From: Streptomyces sp. Ncost-T10-10d
GTDB taxonomy: Bacteria; Actinomycetota; Actinomycetes; Streptomycetales; Streptomycetaceae
Direction: 5' to 3'
DNA: 64,000 bases
NCBI RefSeq assembly: GCF_900091955.1
Contig: NZ_FMDF01000183.1
Coordinates: forward strand, 41,050-105,049
Part shown: positions 8,031 to 15,341 of the stretch, one piece after another
How the letters are laid out: every line of letters begins with the position of its first letter
How positions within the stretch are numbered: the stretch's first letter is position 1
Notes under the pieces: generated by a model
Told to the model about the DNA's origin: nothing
Seen by the model: only the letters and a program-made list of their open reading frames with translations
Databases searched by the model: none
Translations under genes and position numbers: made by a program

Positions 8031-8624
8031 TCACCCCACCGCGACCGCGGCTTCCGGGATACGGAACGGCTTTCCGCAGCCACCGCAGACGATCGGCGCC
8101 TGCGCCAGGACCGACGGGACGACTCGCACATTGCGTCCGCAGTCGCAGACGGCCTTGACGCGGACGCCTCCTCCGGAGGAGCCGTGCCGGGCGGCCGGGC
8201 CGCGGAAGGAACGCTTGGTGTCGGCGGCGGTGGCGACCGTATGCGCCTTGAGGGCGCGCTGCAGCCGCTCGATCGTCGGGCGGTACCTGCGCTTCGCCTC
8301 AGGATTGAGCGTGACCAGCGAGAAGCCACTGCTGGGGTGGGGCTCCTCGGCATGGTCGAGGCCCAGCTCCTCGGCGATCGCGAGGAATCTGCGGTTGTGG
8401 TAGCGGCCGGCGCGGGAGGTGTCGCGGACACCTCTCGCGGCGGCGATGCCATGGACTGCCTCGTGCAGCAGTCGTTCGAAGGAGAGCTCGGCGCCACAGG
8501 CGGACGAGGACTCTCCGATCAGGGACTCGGGCGCGGCTAGATCCGGCAGCTCGGGGTGGTACCGCTGAATGTCGGCCCACGCCTGCGCCAGCTCTGCGGC
8601 AAGTACAGGTGGTGTCGTGCTCAC
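8031..8624 (-). CDS. SprT-like zinc metallopeptidase-type protein with C-terminal zinc ribbon
   Basis: From the GTG at 8624 the product has 197 residues. It shows a zinc-protease motif HEAVH at residues 54-58 and a downstream H-x3-F element (RYHNRRF, His76) resembling the third ligand in SprT/Spartan proteins. Four cysteines at about 160, 162, 180 and 183 (CDCGRN... CGGCGKPF) look like a zinc ribbon, as SprT proteins carry. SprT/Spartan enzymes digest DNA-protein crosslinks in eukaryotes; the bacterial role is unclear. A GTG at 8687 would add 21 residues with AT-rich codons and is less likely. No strong Shine-Dalgarno is seen for either start. Confidence 0.65.
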   Translation of the reverse strand: MSTTPPVLAAELAQAWADIQRYHPELPDLAAPESLIGESSSACGAELSFERLLHEAVHGIAAARGVRDTSRAGRYHNRRFLAIAEELGLDHAEEPHPSSGFSLVTLNPEAKRRYRPTIERLQRALKAHTVATAADTKRSFRGPAARHGSSGGGVRVKAVCDCGRNVRVVPSVLAQAPIVCGGCGKPFRIPEAAVAVG

Positions 8625-8839
8625 GTCGTGACAACGAGCGCGAGTGCCCAGGTGTTCCGATTCCGGGCCATCCCAAATAATTTGCACGTACCAGTCAGTT
8701 GCCGTTGATGCGTCTCGACGAGGGCGGGTGCGCAGATCTGCGGAGAAGTCTCACAGCTCACACCAAGGTGGTACGTAGCGACCCGTACGCCCGGACGTGT
8801 AGGCGGCGACCGTACGCCGGTGTGCCGAGCGGCTTCGCG

Positions 8840-10255
8840 TCAGTAGGCGCGCGCCACCAGAGCGACAGTACCGGGGGCATCGTCCGCGTCCGGCACCGAC
8901 CCGTCCTCGGCGACCAGACACCGTACGGACACCCCGTGCTCCGCGAGCCGGGCCTCCCCCGCCGCACCGAGGGCCGACCAGTCGATACGCGCCCAGCCGC
9001 CCGCGGCCGCCGCCTCCACGGCCTCGTCGACGGACGCGACCTCGCTGGTGGACGACTCGCGCCGGCTCCGGGACTCCCTCAGCAGCGTCGCCTGGTCCTC
9101 CTCGAGGACCGCCGGAAGCAGCGCGGGCAGGGCCTCGATCGCGACCGGCGCCTTCCCGCCGGGGATGCGCCGGGCCAGCATCGCGGTGCCGTTCTCCAGA
9201 TCGCGCGGGCCGATCTCGATCCGTACCGGCACGCCCTTCAGCTCCCAGTCGACCGCGCGGCGGCCGAACGGGGTGTCGGTGCGGTCGTCGACCTCGGTCC
9301 TGATCCCCGCGGCGCGCAGCCGCTCCCCGGTGGACCGGACCGCGGCCAGCACCGCTTCGTCCCCCTTGATCGCCAGGACGACCGCCTGGACGGGCGCGAG
9401 CCGCGGCGGCACCCGGAGGCCGTGATCGTCGCCGTGCGCCATGATCAGCCCGCCGACCATACGGGTCGACGAGCCCCACGAGGTCTGCCAGACCAGTTCC
9501 TGCCTGCCTTCCCTGGACAGGTAGCTGGTGTGGAAGGCCTGGGCGAAGTTGGTGCCGAGCTCATGGCTCGTACCCATCTGCAGGGCCTTGCCGTCCCGCA
9601 TCATCCCTTCGAGCGTCAGGGTGTTGACGGCCCCGGCGAACCGCTCGGCGGGGGTCTTGCGGCCGAGGACCACATCGATGCCCAGCACATTGACCATGAA
9701 GTCCGCGTAGACGTCCCGGTGGATGTACGCCGCGTACTCCCGCGCCTCCTCGTAGGTGGCGTGGGCGGTGTGGCCCTCCTGCCAGAGAAATTCCGTCGTG
9801 CGGAGAAAGACCCTCGGGCGCATCTCCCAGCGCACGACGTTCGCCCACTGGTTGATCAGCAGCGGCAGATCCCGGTAGCTCTGCACCCACTTCGAGAAGT
9901 ACTCGTTGATGATCGTTTCGGACGTCGGCCGCACCACCACTGGCTCTTCGAGCTCTTTTCCACCGGCGTGGGTCACGATCGCGAGCTCCGGCTCGAAGCC
10001 CTCGACATGCTCGGCTTCGCGTGTCAGGTAAGACTGGGGGATGAAGAGCGGGAAGTAGGCGTTCCGGGCGCCCGCCTGTTTGATACGGGCATCCATCTCC
10101 TGCTGCATCCGCTCCCACAGACCGTATCCGTACGGCCGGATGACCATGGTGCCGCGCACCGGACCGTTGTCCGCGAGTTCGGCCTTGTTGATCAGATCCT
10201 GGTACCAGCGGGGAAAGTCCTCGGCCTGGGGCGTGAGAACGGGTGCCTTTGCCAT
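8840..10255 (-). CDS. proS: Proline--tRNA ligase (eukaryote/archaeal-like ProS)
   Basis: 471-residue class II synthetase. Motif 2 is in the region around PRVFLRTTEFLWQEGHTAH, and motif 3 follows GGLIMAHGDDHGLRVPPRLAP. The anticodon-binding domain and a C-terminal domain ending in Tyr (ARAY) mark the archaeal-type ProS, which lacks the bacterial insertion domain used for editing. I used the ATG at 10255 (MAKAPVLTPQ...), the normal family start; the frame extends upstream with no similarity. It is transcribed away from the methyltransferase gene. Confidence 0.94.
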   Translation of the reverse strand: MAKAPVLTPQAEDFPRWYQDLINKAELADNGPVRGTMVIRPYGYGLWERMQQEMDARIKQAGARNAYFPLFIPQSYLTREAEHVEGFEPELAIVTHAGGKELEEPVVVRPTSETIINEYFSKWVQSYRDLPLLINQWANVVRWEMRPRVFLRTTEFLWQEGHTAHATYEEAREYAAYIHRDVYADFMVNVLGIDVVLGRKTPAERFAGAVNTLTLEGMMRDGKALQMGTSHELGTNFAQAFHTSYLSREGRQELVWQTSWGSSTRMVGGLIMAHGDDHGLRVPPRLAPVQAVVLAIKGDEAVLAAVRSTGERLRAAGIRTEVDDRTDTPFGRRAVDWELKGVPVRIEIGPRDLENGTAMLARRIPGGKAPVAIEALPALLPAVLEEDQATLLRESRSRRESSTSEVASVDEAVEAAAAGGWARIDWSALGAAGEARLAEHGVSVRCLVAEDGSVPDADDAPGTVALVARAY

Positions 10256-10492
10256 GGCGCGCATCGTACGGCGACACCGCCCACCACACAGGGCGACGGG
10301 CCCTGCTTCCACGGGCCGTCCCCATGGGCGCACCACCGGAGCACGCAAGCATTGCCATCAGACCCCTGGACGCGGGCGCGGATGCGCAGTTCTCTGACAT
10401 ACGGGGGGAGCGGCGCACACGCACAGGGGGACATCCACTCGGGGAACGACCGATCGGACATGACCGACCTCTCGGCGGATTGGGGCGCTTCC

Positions 10493-11353
10493 ATGACACC
10501 AACGCTCGTCCGGCACCACAGCTACGCGCGCACGGCCACCCCGGTGAACTCCGGTGACCGTGCCCGGGACTGGGCCGAGATTCAGGAGCGGATGCTCGCA
10601 CCGCTGTACGAAGCGGTGTACGAACGGCTCGAGGTGGGAAGCGGCACCCGGCTGCTCTCCCTCGGCTGCGGCTCCGGTCTCGCGCTGCTGATCGCGGCCG
10701 CGCGCGGGGCACTCGTCACCGGCGTCGACGCCGACCCCGAACGACTGGCCCTCGCCCGGGCCCGGCTGCTGCCCGGTCCGGGGAGTGACGCCGGGCCGTC
10801 GGCCGGGCATCCGCGGCTCCTGGACGGCGATCCGTCCGCAGCCGCCCCTGCCGACGGAACGCCGTACAACCTGCTCACCGCGTTCACCCCGATCGGCTGC
10901 TCGTCCGGCGACGGGGAAGAACTCGTGGACGCGCTGCGGTCCGCCGTACCGCTGGCCGCCCGGGGCAGCACGGTCGTACTGACCGGGTGGGGTCCGCCGG
11001 AGCGGTGCGCGACGGCGCCGGTGCTTCGGGTGGCGGGCCGGCTCTCCGACGGGTCGCGGGCGCCGCGCACGGGCGGCTGGCGGCCATGGAGCCGGGACGA
11101 TCTGGAAGAAGTGGCGTTCCGGGCCGGACTGAATCCGGACGGCTCCGGCCGGGTCGCGTGCCCGTTCGGGTACGCGGACATGGACAGTGCGGTGCGGGGG
11201 CTGCTGTCGACGCGGCTCTTCGACACGGCGGTGCGGGCGACGGACCGGGACCAGGTGGCCGAAGAGGTCGCGGAGGCCCTGCGTCCGCACCGGCGCCGGG
11301 ACGGCACGATCTGGATGCCGAACGTCTTCCGCTATCTCGTGTGCACCACCTGA
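10493..11353 (+). CDS. SAM-dependent methyltransferase (class I)
   Basis: 286 residues from ATG 10493 (MTPTLVRHHSYAR...). The glycine-rich SAM-binding motif I is LLSLGCGSGLALLIAA, followed by GVDADPERLALAR with the acidic residue that binds the ribose. A later YNLLTAF segment takes the place of motif II. Substrate unknown. Another ATG at 10460 would add eleven residues; I prefer 10493 because the family start, as I recall it, is MTPTLVRHH. It converges with ftsH, leaving 31 bp between stop codons and no obvious terminator. Confidence 0.8.
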   Translation: MTPTLVRHHSYARTATPVNSGDRARDWAEIQERMLAPLYEAVYERLEVGSGTRLLSLGCGSGLALLIAAARGALVTGVDADPERLALARARLLPGPGSDAGPSAGHPRLLDGDPSAAAPADGTPYNLLTAFTPIGCSSGDGEELVDALRSAVPLAARGSTVVLTGWGPPERCATAPVLRVAGRLSDGSRAPRTGGWRPWSRDDLEEVAFRAGLNPDGSGRVACPFGYADMDSAVRGLLSTRLFDTAVRATDRDQVAEEVAEALRPHRRRDGTIWMPNVFRYLVCTT

Positions 11354-11384
11354 GCCATTCCGTGAACCGCGTGTGCACCGGCCG

Positions 11385-13298
11385 CTACTTGCCCGGACGG
11401 GTGATGCCGGCGGCACGGTAGGCCGCGGCCTCGTCCAGCGTCTCGCTCTCCAGCAGCGCCGCGGCCAGCGAGTCCAGCCTGTCCCGGTTCTCGCTCAGGA
11501 GCCGGCACGCCACCTCGTAGCACTCGTCGACGATGCGCCGCATCTCGCCGTCCACCGCGTCGAGCGTCGCGGGGGCCGCCGACAGCCCGTACGCCTGCTG
11601 AGCATCGCTCGGGATCGCCGTCAGCCTGCCCACCTTGTGGCTCATGCCCCAGCGGCCGACCATGCCCCTGGCCAGGTTGGTGACCTGTTCCAGGTCGCTC
11701 TCCGCGCCGGTGGTGACCACGCCGAAGACCACCTGCTCGGCGGCCATGCCGCCGAGCGCACCGATGATGCGGCCACGGAGATAGTCCTCGGTGTAGGAGT
11801 ACTTGTCGGCGTCCGGCGTCGAGAGGGTGACGCCCAGGGCCCGGCCGCGCGGCACGATGGTGACCTTGCGGACCGGGTCGGCGCCGGGCTGGACCATGCC
11901 GAGCAGGGCGTGCCCGCTCTCGTGGTACGCGGTCCTGCGGCGTTCCTCGTCCGACATGACCAGTGAGCGCTCCGCCCCCAGCTGGACCTTCTCCAGGGCG
12001 TCCGAGAGATCGGACTGGCTGACCTCGGACTGCCGGCGCTTGACCGCGAGCAGCGCAGCCTCATTGGCCAGGTTGGCGAGGTCGGCGCCCGTCATACCGG
12101 GGGTCGTACCGGCGACCTGGGCCAGGTTCACATCCTCGGCGAGCGGGATCTGCCGGGTGTGGATCTCCAGGATCGCTTCCCGGCCGCCCCTGTCCGGCGG
12201 GCTCACCTGAACGATCCGGTCGAAGCGGCCGGGCCGGGTGAGGGCGGGATCGAGGACGTCGGCGCGGTTGGTGGCGGCGAGGACGACGACGCCCTCCGAA
12301 CCGGAGAAACCGTCCATCTCGGTGAGGATCTGGTTGAGTGTCTGCTCGCGCTCGTCGTGGCCGCCCATGCCGGAACCGCCGCCGCGGGCCCGGCCGATGG
12401 TGTCGATCTCGTCGATGAAGACGATGGCGGGGGCGACCTTGCGTGCCTCGGCGAAGAGTTCCCGCACCCGGCTCGCGCCGACGCCGACGATCATCTCGAT
12501 GAATTCGGAGGCCGATGCCGAGAAGAACGGCACTCCGGCCTCACCCGCGACGGCTCGTGCGAGCAGTGTCTTGCCGGTGCCGGGCGGTCCCGCGAGGAGC
12601 ACTCCCCCGGGCATCCGGGCACCCATCTTCCGGTACGCCTGCGGGTTCTTCAGGAAGTCCACGACGTCGTTGAGCTCGCCCTCGACCTCGTCGATCCCGG
12701 CCACGTCCTGGAAGGTGGTGCGCCTGGCGCCCTCCAGCTCGACGGGCTTGGGCGGCGCCTTGCGCCCGAAGCCGCCCATCCCGCCACCCATGCCCCTGGA
12801 CATCCGCCGGGCGATGAACACCCAGAGCAGGACGAGCAGCAGCATCGGGGCCAGCGAGATCAGCAGATTGGCGAGGAAGCTGCGCTGCTGGACGACCGGC
12901 TCGGCGGTGACCGTGACATCTTCCTTGACCAGTTCGGCCCAGAGGTTGTCGTCCGCGAAGGCAGGCCGCTGAGTGACGAACTTGGTGTATTTCTCGTCGC
13001 TCCCCGGGACCTTCGCCTCCTTCTTGAGCTGCCCCTGGATGGCATCGCCCTTGGAGTAGATCTTGGAGACATTGCCCGAGGTGACCTGCTTGCTGAACTC
13101 CGTGTACGCGATCGTCCGCTCCTGTGCCCCGTTGAAGAAGGACAGCACCAGATTGGCGAGCAGATAGACGGCGAGCGCGGTCAGCAGCAGTCCGCCCCAG
13201 CCTCCCGGCATCTTGCGGCCCGGCGGCGGAGGCGGCGGGGCGCCCTCGGAGCGCCACGGCTGGTCGGTTCGATCGCGGGGAGGTACGGGGGTGGTCAC
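11385..13298 (-). CDS. ftsH: FtsH-family membrane-bound ATP-dependent zinc metalloprotease (paralog)
   Basis: 637 residues. Two membrane segments (about 34-54 and 141-163) flank the extracytoplasmic domain. Then come Walker A GPPGTGKT (237-244), Walker B IVFIDEID, the SRH arginines and the protease HESGH (459-463) with a downstream acidic ligand (ESDLEQV). FtsH extracts and degrades membrane and regulatory proteins. The central pore loop reads MIVGVG instead of the usual aromatic MFVGVG. The GTG at 13298 follows a good GAGGAG at the right distance; the longer upstream frame is rejected. The N terminus is proline-rich and short. Confidence 0.93.
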   Translation of the reverse strand: MTTPVPPRDRTDQPWRSEGAPPPPPPGRKMPGGWGGLLLTALAVYLLANLVLSFFNGAQERTIAYTEFSKQVTSGNVSKIYSKGDAIQGQLKKEAKVPGSDEKYTKFVTQRPAFADDNLWAELVKEDVTVTAEPVVQQRSFLANLLISLAPMLLLVLLWVFIARRMSRGMGGGMGGFGRKAPPKPVELEGARRTTFQDVAGIDEVEGELNDVVDFLKNPQAYRKMGARMPGGVLLAGPPGTGKTLLARAVAGEAGVPFFSASASEFIEMIVGVGASRVRELFAEARKVAPAIVFIDEIDTIGRARGGGSGMGGHDEREQTLNQILTEMDGFSGSEGVVVLAATNRADVLDPALTRPGRFDRIVQVSPPDRGGREAILEIHTRQIPLAEDVNLAQVAGTTPGMTGADLANLANEAALLAVKRRQSEVSQSDLSDALEKVQLGAERSLVMSDEERRRTAYHESGHALLGMVQPGADPVRKVTIVPRGRALGVTLSTPDADKYSYTEDYLRGRIIGALGGMAAEQVVFGVVTTGAESDLEQVTNLARGMVGRWGMSHKVGRLTAIPSDAQQAYGLSAAPATLDAVDGEMRRIVDECYEVACRLLSENRDRLDSLAAALLESETLDEAAAYRAAGITRPGK

Positions 13299-13356
13299 GC
13301 GTGCTCCTCTGCCGACAGCCAGTGAATGTGACATTAGACGAGAAACCGACCCAAAG

Positions 13357-13391
13357 CCCCCTGTGGGCCCCTCCAGTGGGCCCACAGGGGG
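13357..13391. terminator. Perfect 14-bp inverted repeat in the ftsH-yhfZ divergent gap
   Basis: CCCCCTGTGGGCCC and its exact complement flank a seven-base loop. Both adjacent genes are transcribed away from it, so it cannot terminate either as now placed. It could be a relic terminator of ffh, an insulator, or an operator for ftsH. Confidence 0.5.
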
Positions 13392-13428
13392 AAGTGGCGG
13401 CCGGCGGATGAACCCTTCGCGAGACTCC

Positions 13429-13457
13429 TTGTCAATATCCAGAATCCTGTTTACTGT
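13429..13457 (+). promoter_or_regulatory. Predicted yhfZ promoter with embedded operator-like element
   Basis: A TTGTCA -35 (13429-13434) is followed by a 17-bp spacer and a TACTGT -10 (13452-13457). The element CAGAATCCTGTTTACTGTT (13440-13458) occupies the spacer and -10 and recurs almost exactly before yhfY. Transcription would begin at or next to the GTG start of yhfZ. Confidence 0.6.
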
Positions 13458-13464
13458 TTGATTC

Positions 13465-14403
13465 GTGAACGATCTCGATGACCGCTTCCTCACCCGGAAC
13501 GGCCTCGCCGCCCGGCAGCTCGCCGTCCTGCTGCTCAACCACGAGCCGGACACCCGCCTGCCCCGCGTACGCGACTTCGCCGAGGAACTGGGCTGCGGAA
13601 ACGGGACCGTTCAGGCGGCCCTGCAACTACTGGAGGATTCCGGGGCGATCGAGACGACCGCCCGCGGCCATCTCGGCACGTTCCTCGTCCGCTCGGACCG
13701 CTCCATCCTCTGGCGGCTGTCCGGACTCGGCACACTGCTCGCCGCGATGCCGCTCCCGTACTCACGCAGGTACGAAGGCCTGGCGACCGGGCTGCGCAGC
13801 GCCTTCGAGGAGGCGGGCGCCCCATTCGCGATCACGTTCATGCGGGGCGCCGGAGCCCGTACGGCCGCACTGCTGGAGGGCAAGGTCGATCTCGTCGTCC
13901 TGTCCCGCTTCGCGGCCGACCAGCTGATCGCCGAGCACCCGGTGGAGCTGGTCGCCGACCTGGGCCCCGCCACCTACGTCGGTGCGCACGGCATGCTGCT
14001 GCGACACGGCGTCGACCTGGAATCCCCCGGGCTGCGGGTGGCCGTCGACCACACATCCGAGGATCTGCGGATGCTCGTGGAGCGGGTCTTCGCCGGCCGG
14101 AAGGACGTCGAGTGGCTGGAGGTCTCGTACATGCAACTGCGCGACCTCTTCGCCCGCAACGAGGTCGACGCCACCGTCTGGAACCTGGACGAGGTGCAGG
14201 ACCGGCTCGGGCTCGGCGTCGACGTGCTCCCGCTCGGCGACGAGGTCACCCGGGAGCTGTCGCTGCGCAACTCCCGTGCTGCCGTCATCGGGCGGACCGA
14301 CGGGGCGAAGGCCCTCGCCGCGGTCCGGGACTCACTCGATCTGTCCCTGGTGACCCGGCTGCAGAGCGAAGTACTGCGGGGCGAGCGCGTGCCCTCGTAC
14401 TGA
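13465..14403 (+). CDS. yhfZ: YhfZ-family transcriptional regulator
   Basis: 312 residues. The N-terminal winged helix of GntR type (residues ~15-70: LPRVRDFAEELGCGNGTVQAALQLLEDSGAIET) is followed by a periplasmic-binding-protein-like effector domain (from about residue 90). This is the architecture of E. coli YhfZ. It begins with GTG directly downstream of a predicted -10, with no Shine-Dalgarno, so the message is probably leaderless. It heads the yhf island and is the best candidate to bind the repeated CAGAATCCTG element in its own promoter and that of yhfY. The effector is unknown; the pathway substrate or an intermediate is likely. Confidence 0.82.
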   Translation: MNDLDDRFLTRNGLAARQLAVLLLNHEPDTRLPRVRDFAEELGCGNGTVQAALQLLEDSGAIETTARGHLGTFLVRSDRSILWRLSGLGTLLAAMPLPYSRRYEGLATGLRSAFEEAGAPFAITFMRGAGARTAALLEGKVDLVVLSRFAADQLIAEHPVELVADLGPATYVGAHGMLLRHGVDLESPGLRVAVDHTSEDLRMLVERVFAGRKDVEWLEVSYMQLRDLFARNEVDATVWNLDEVQDRLGLGVDVLPLGDEVTRELSLRNSRAAVIGRTDGAKALAAVRDSLDLSLVTRLQSEVLRGERVPSY

Positions 14404-14441
14404 CCGGCGGGTCGGGTGACGTAGATCTCGCGCGACGCCCG

Positions 14442-14470
14442 TGATCAAAATACAGAATCCTGGTTACTGT
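14442..14470 (+). promoter_or_regulatory. Predicted yhfY-operon promoter with second copy of the operator-like element
   Basis: CAGAATCCTGGTTACTGTT (14453-14471) differs from the yhfZ copy at one base. TACTGT (14465-14470) is a good -10; the -35 (TGATCA, 14442-14447) is weak, which would suit an activated promoter. A GGGAGG Shine-Dalgarno follows at 14478-14483. Confidence 0.6.
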
Positions 14471-14489
14471 TGTTTTTGGGAGGATCACC

Positions 14490-14876
14490 ATGGACGACCA
14501 GCTCGCACTGCGGATCCAGCTCTTCCGCGAAGGCGGTCAGGTCCGGCCCGAGGTGGCCGACTTCGTCACCGCCGAGCTGACCGCCCTCGAAGCCGACGGC
14601 CGCACCGTCACCGAAGCGACCGCGGGCATGCTGACCAGCCATCTGATGATGGCGCTCACCCGGCTCCTCGACGGCGAACCGATCGAACAGTTCCTCACCG
14701 ACGACCAGGTCGCCGCAGAACTGGCCGGACACCCCGACGCCGTCGAACGCGCCCGCGCCGTGTCCGCGCGGGCCGAGCGGGAGCTCGGCGCCGCGCTTCC
14801 CGACTCGGAGGTCAACTTCCTCGGCATGCACCTCGCCGTCCTGGCCCAGCAGTCACCGGCCACCCCCACCTCCTGA
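14490..14876 (+). CDS. yhfY: PRD-domain protein, YhfY family
   Basis: 128-residue helical protein that is essentially a single PTS-regulation-domain-like fold: a conserved histidine in LTSHLMMALTRLL, and EVNFLGMHLAVL near the C terminus with the usual E-x-x-[YF]-[LI] spacing. Multi-PRD proteins are antiterminators or activators phosphorylated on histidines by PTS proteins; this one has no RNA- or DNA-binding domain, as in E. coli YhfY. It has a strong GGGAGG ribosome-binding site. Its presence suggests a phosphorylation-linked control of the neighbouring genes, which is inference. Confidence 0.75.
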   Translation: MDDQLALRIQLFREGGQVRPEVADFVTAELTALEADGRTVTEATAGMLTSHLMMALTRLLDGEPIEQFLTDDQVAAELAGHPDAVERARAVSARAERELGAALPDSEVNFLGMHLAVLAQQSPATPTS

Positions 14877-14943
14877 CCGGCCCCGTCGCGCGGAACAGAC
14901 ACGTCCCGGCACGCGGAAACAGACACAGAGAGAAGAGACAGCC

Positions 14944-15300
14944 ATGACGAAGATCCTCACCGGTGGAGTCGGCAAGGTCGAGGTCGCCCGGGCCATCGGC
15001 AAGCTCGGGATCGACTCCCTCGACGTCGTTGCCTCCAGCGACATGGACGCCGCGATGAAGCTCCGTGTCGGGCAGGCCGACTTCTACCTCGGCACGTGCC
15101 ACACCGGTGCCGGTGCCTCCCTCGGCGTCCTCGTCGGCCTCATGGGCAGCGCCGCCTGCCACACCTTCGGCCGCAGCGTGCCCACCGAGGAGGCGATCAG
15201 CGCCCTGATCGCCGACGGCAAGAAGGTCTTCGGCTTCTCGATGGACCAGATCGACGCCATCGCCCCACTCATGGCGCGCGCCATCGCCGCCCGCGGCTGA
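14944..15300 (+). CDS. yhfU: YhfU family (DUF2620) protein
   Basis: 118 residues beginning MTKILTGGVGKVEVARAIG. The strand-loop-helix start, the GQADFYLGTCHTGAGASLG segment and total length match the DUF2620/YhfU family. Cys residues occur at two places (TCHTG, SAACHTFG). The fold looks like a small Rossmann-type or PTS-IIB-like alpha/beta protein, but that is inference. It lies 41 bp upstream of the membrane protein YhfT, and the pair is conserved in E. coli, suggesting a two-part transport system. A purine-rich stretch, GAGAGAAGAG, precedes the ATG. Confidence 0.78.
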   Translation: MTKILTGGVGKVEVARAIGKLGIDSLDVVASSDMDAAMKLRVGQADFYLGTCHTGAGASLGVLVGLMGSAACHTFGRSVPTEEAISALIADGKKVFGFSMDQIDAIAPLMARAIAARG

Positions 15301-15341
15301 TCCGGCCGCATCTCCCCGTCCCGGGCACGAAGGAGTGATTC

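Noticed and set aside
8699..10459. Long N-terminal extension of the methyltransferase frame
   Set aside because: It overlaps proS antisense and the methyltransferase family begins near MTPTLVRHH.
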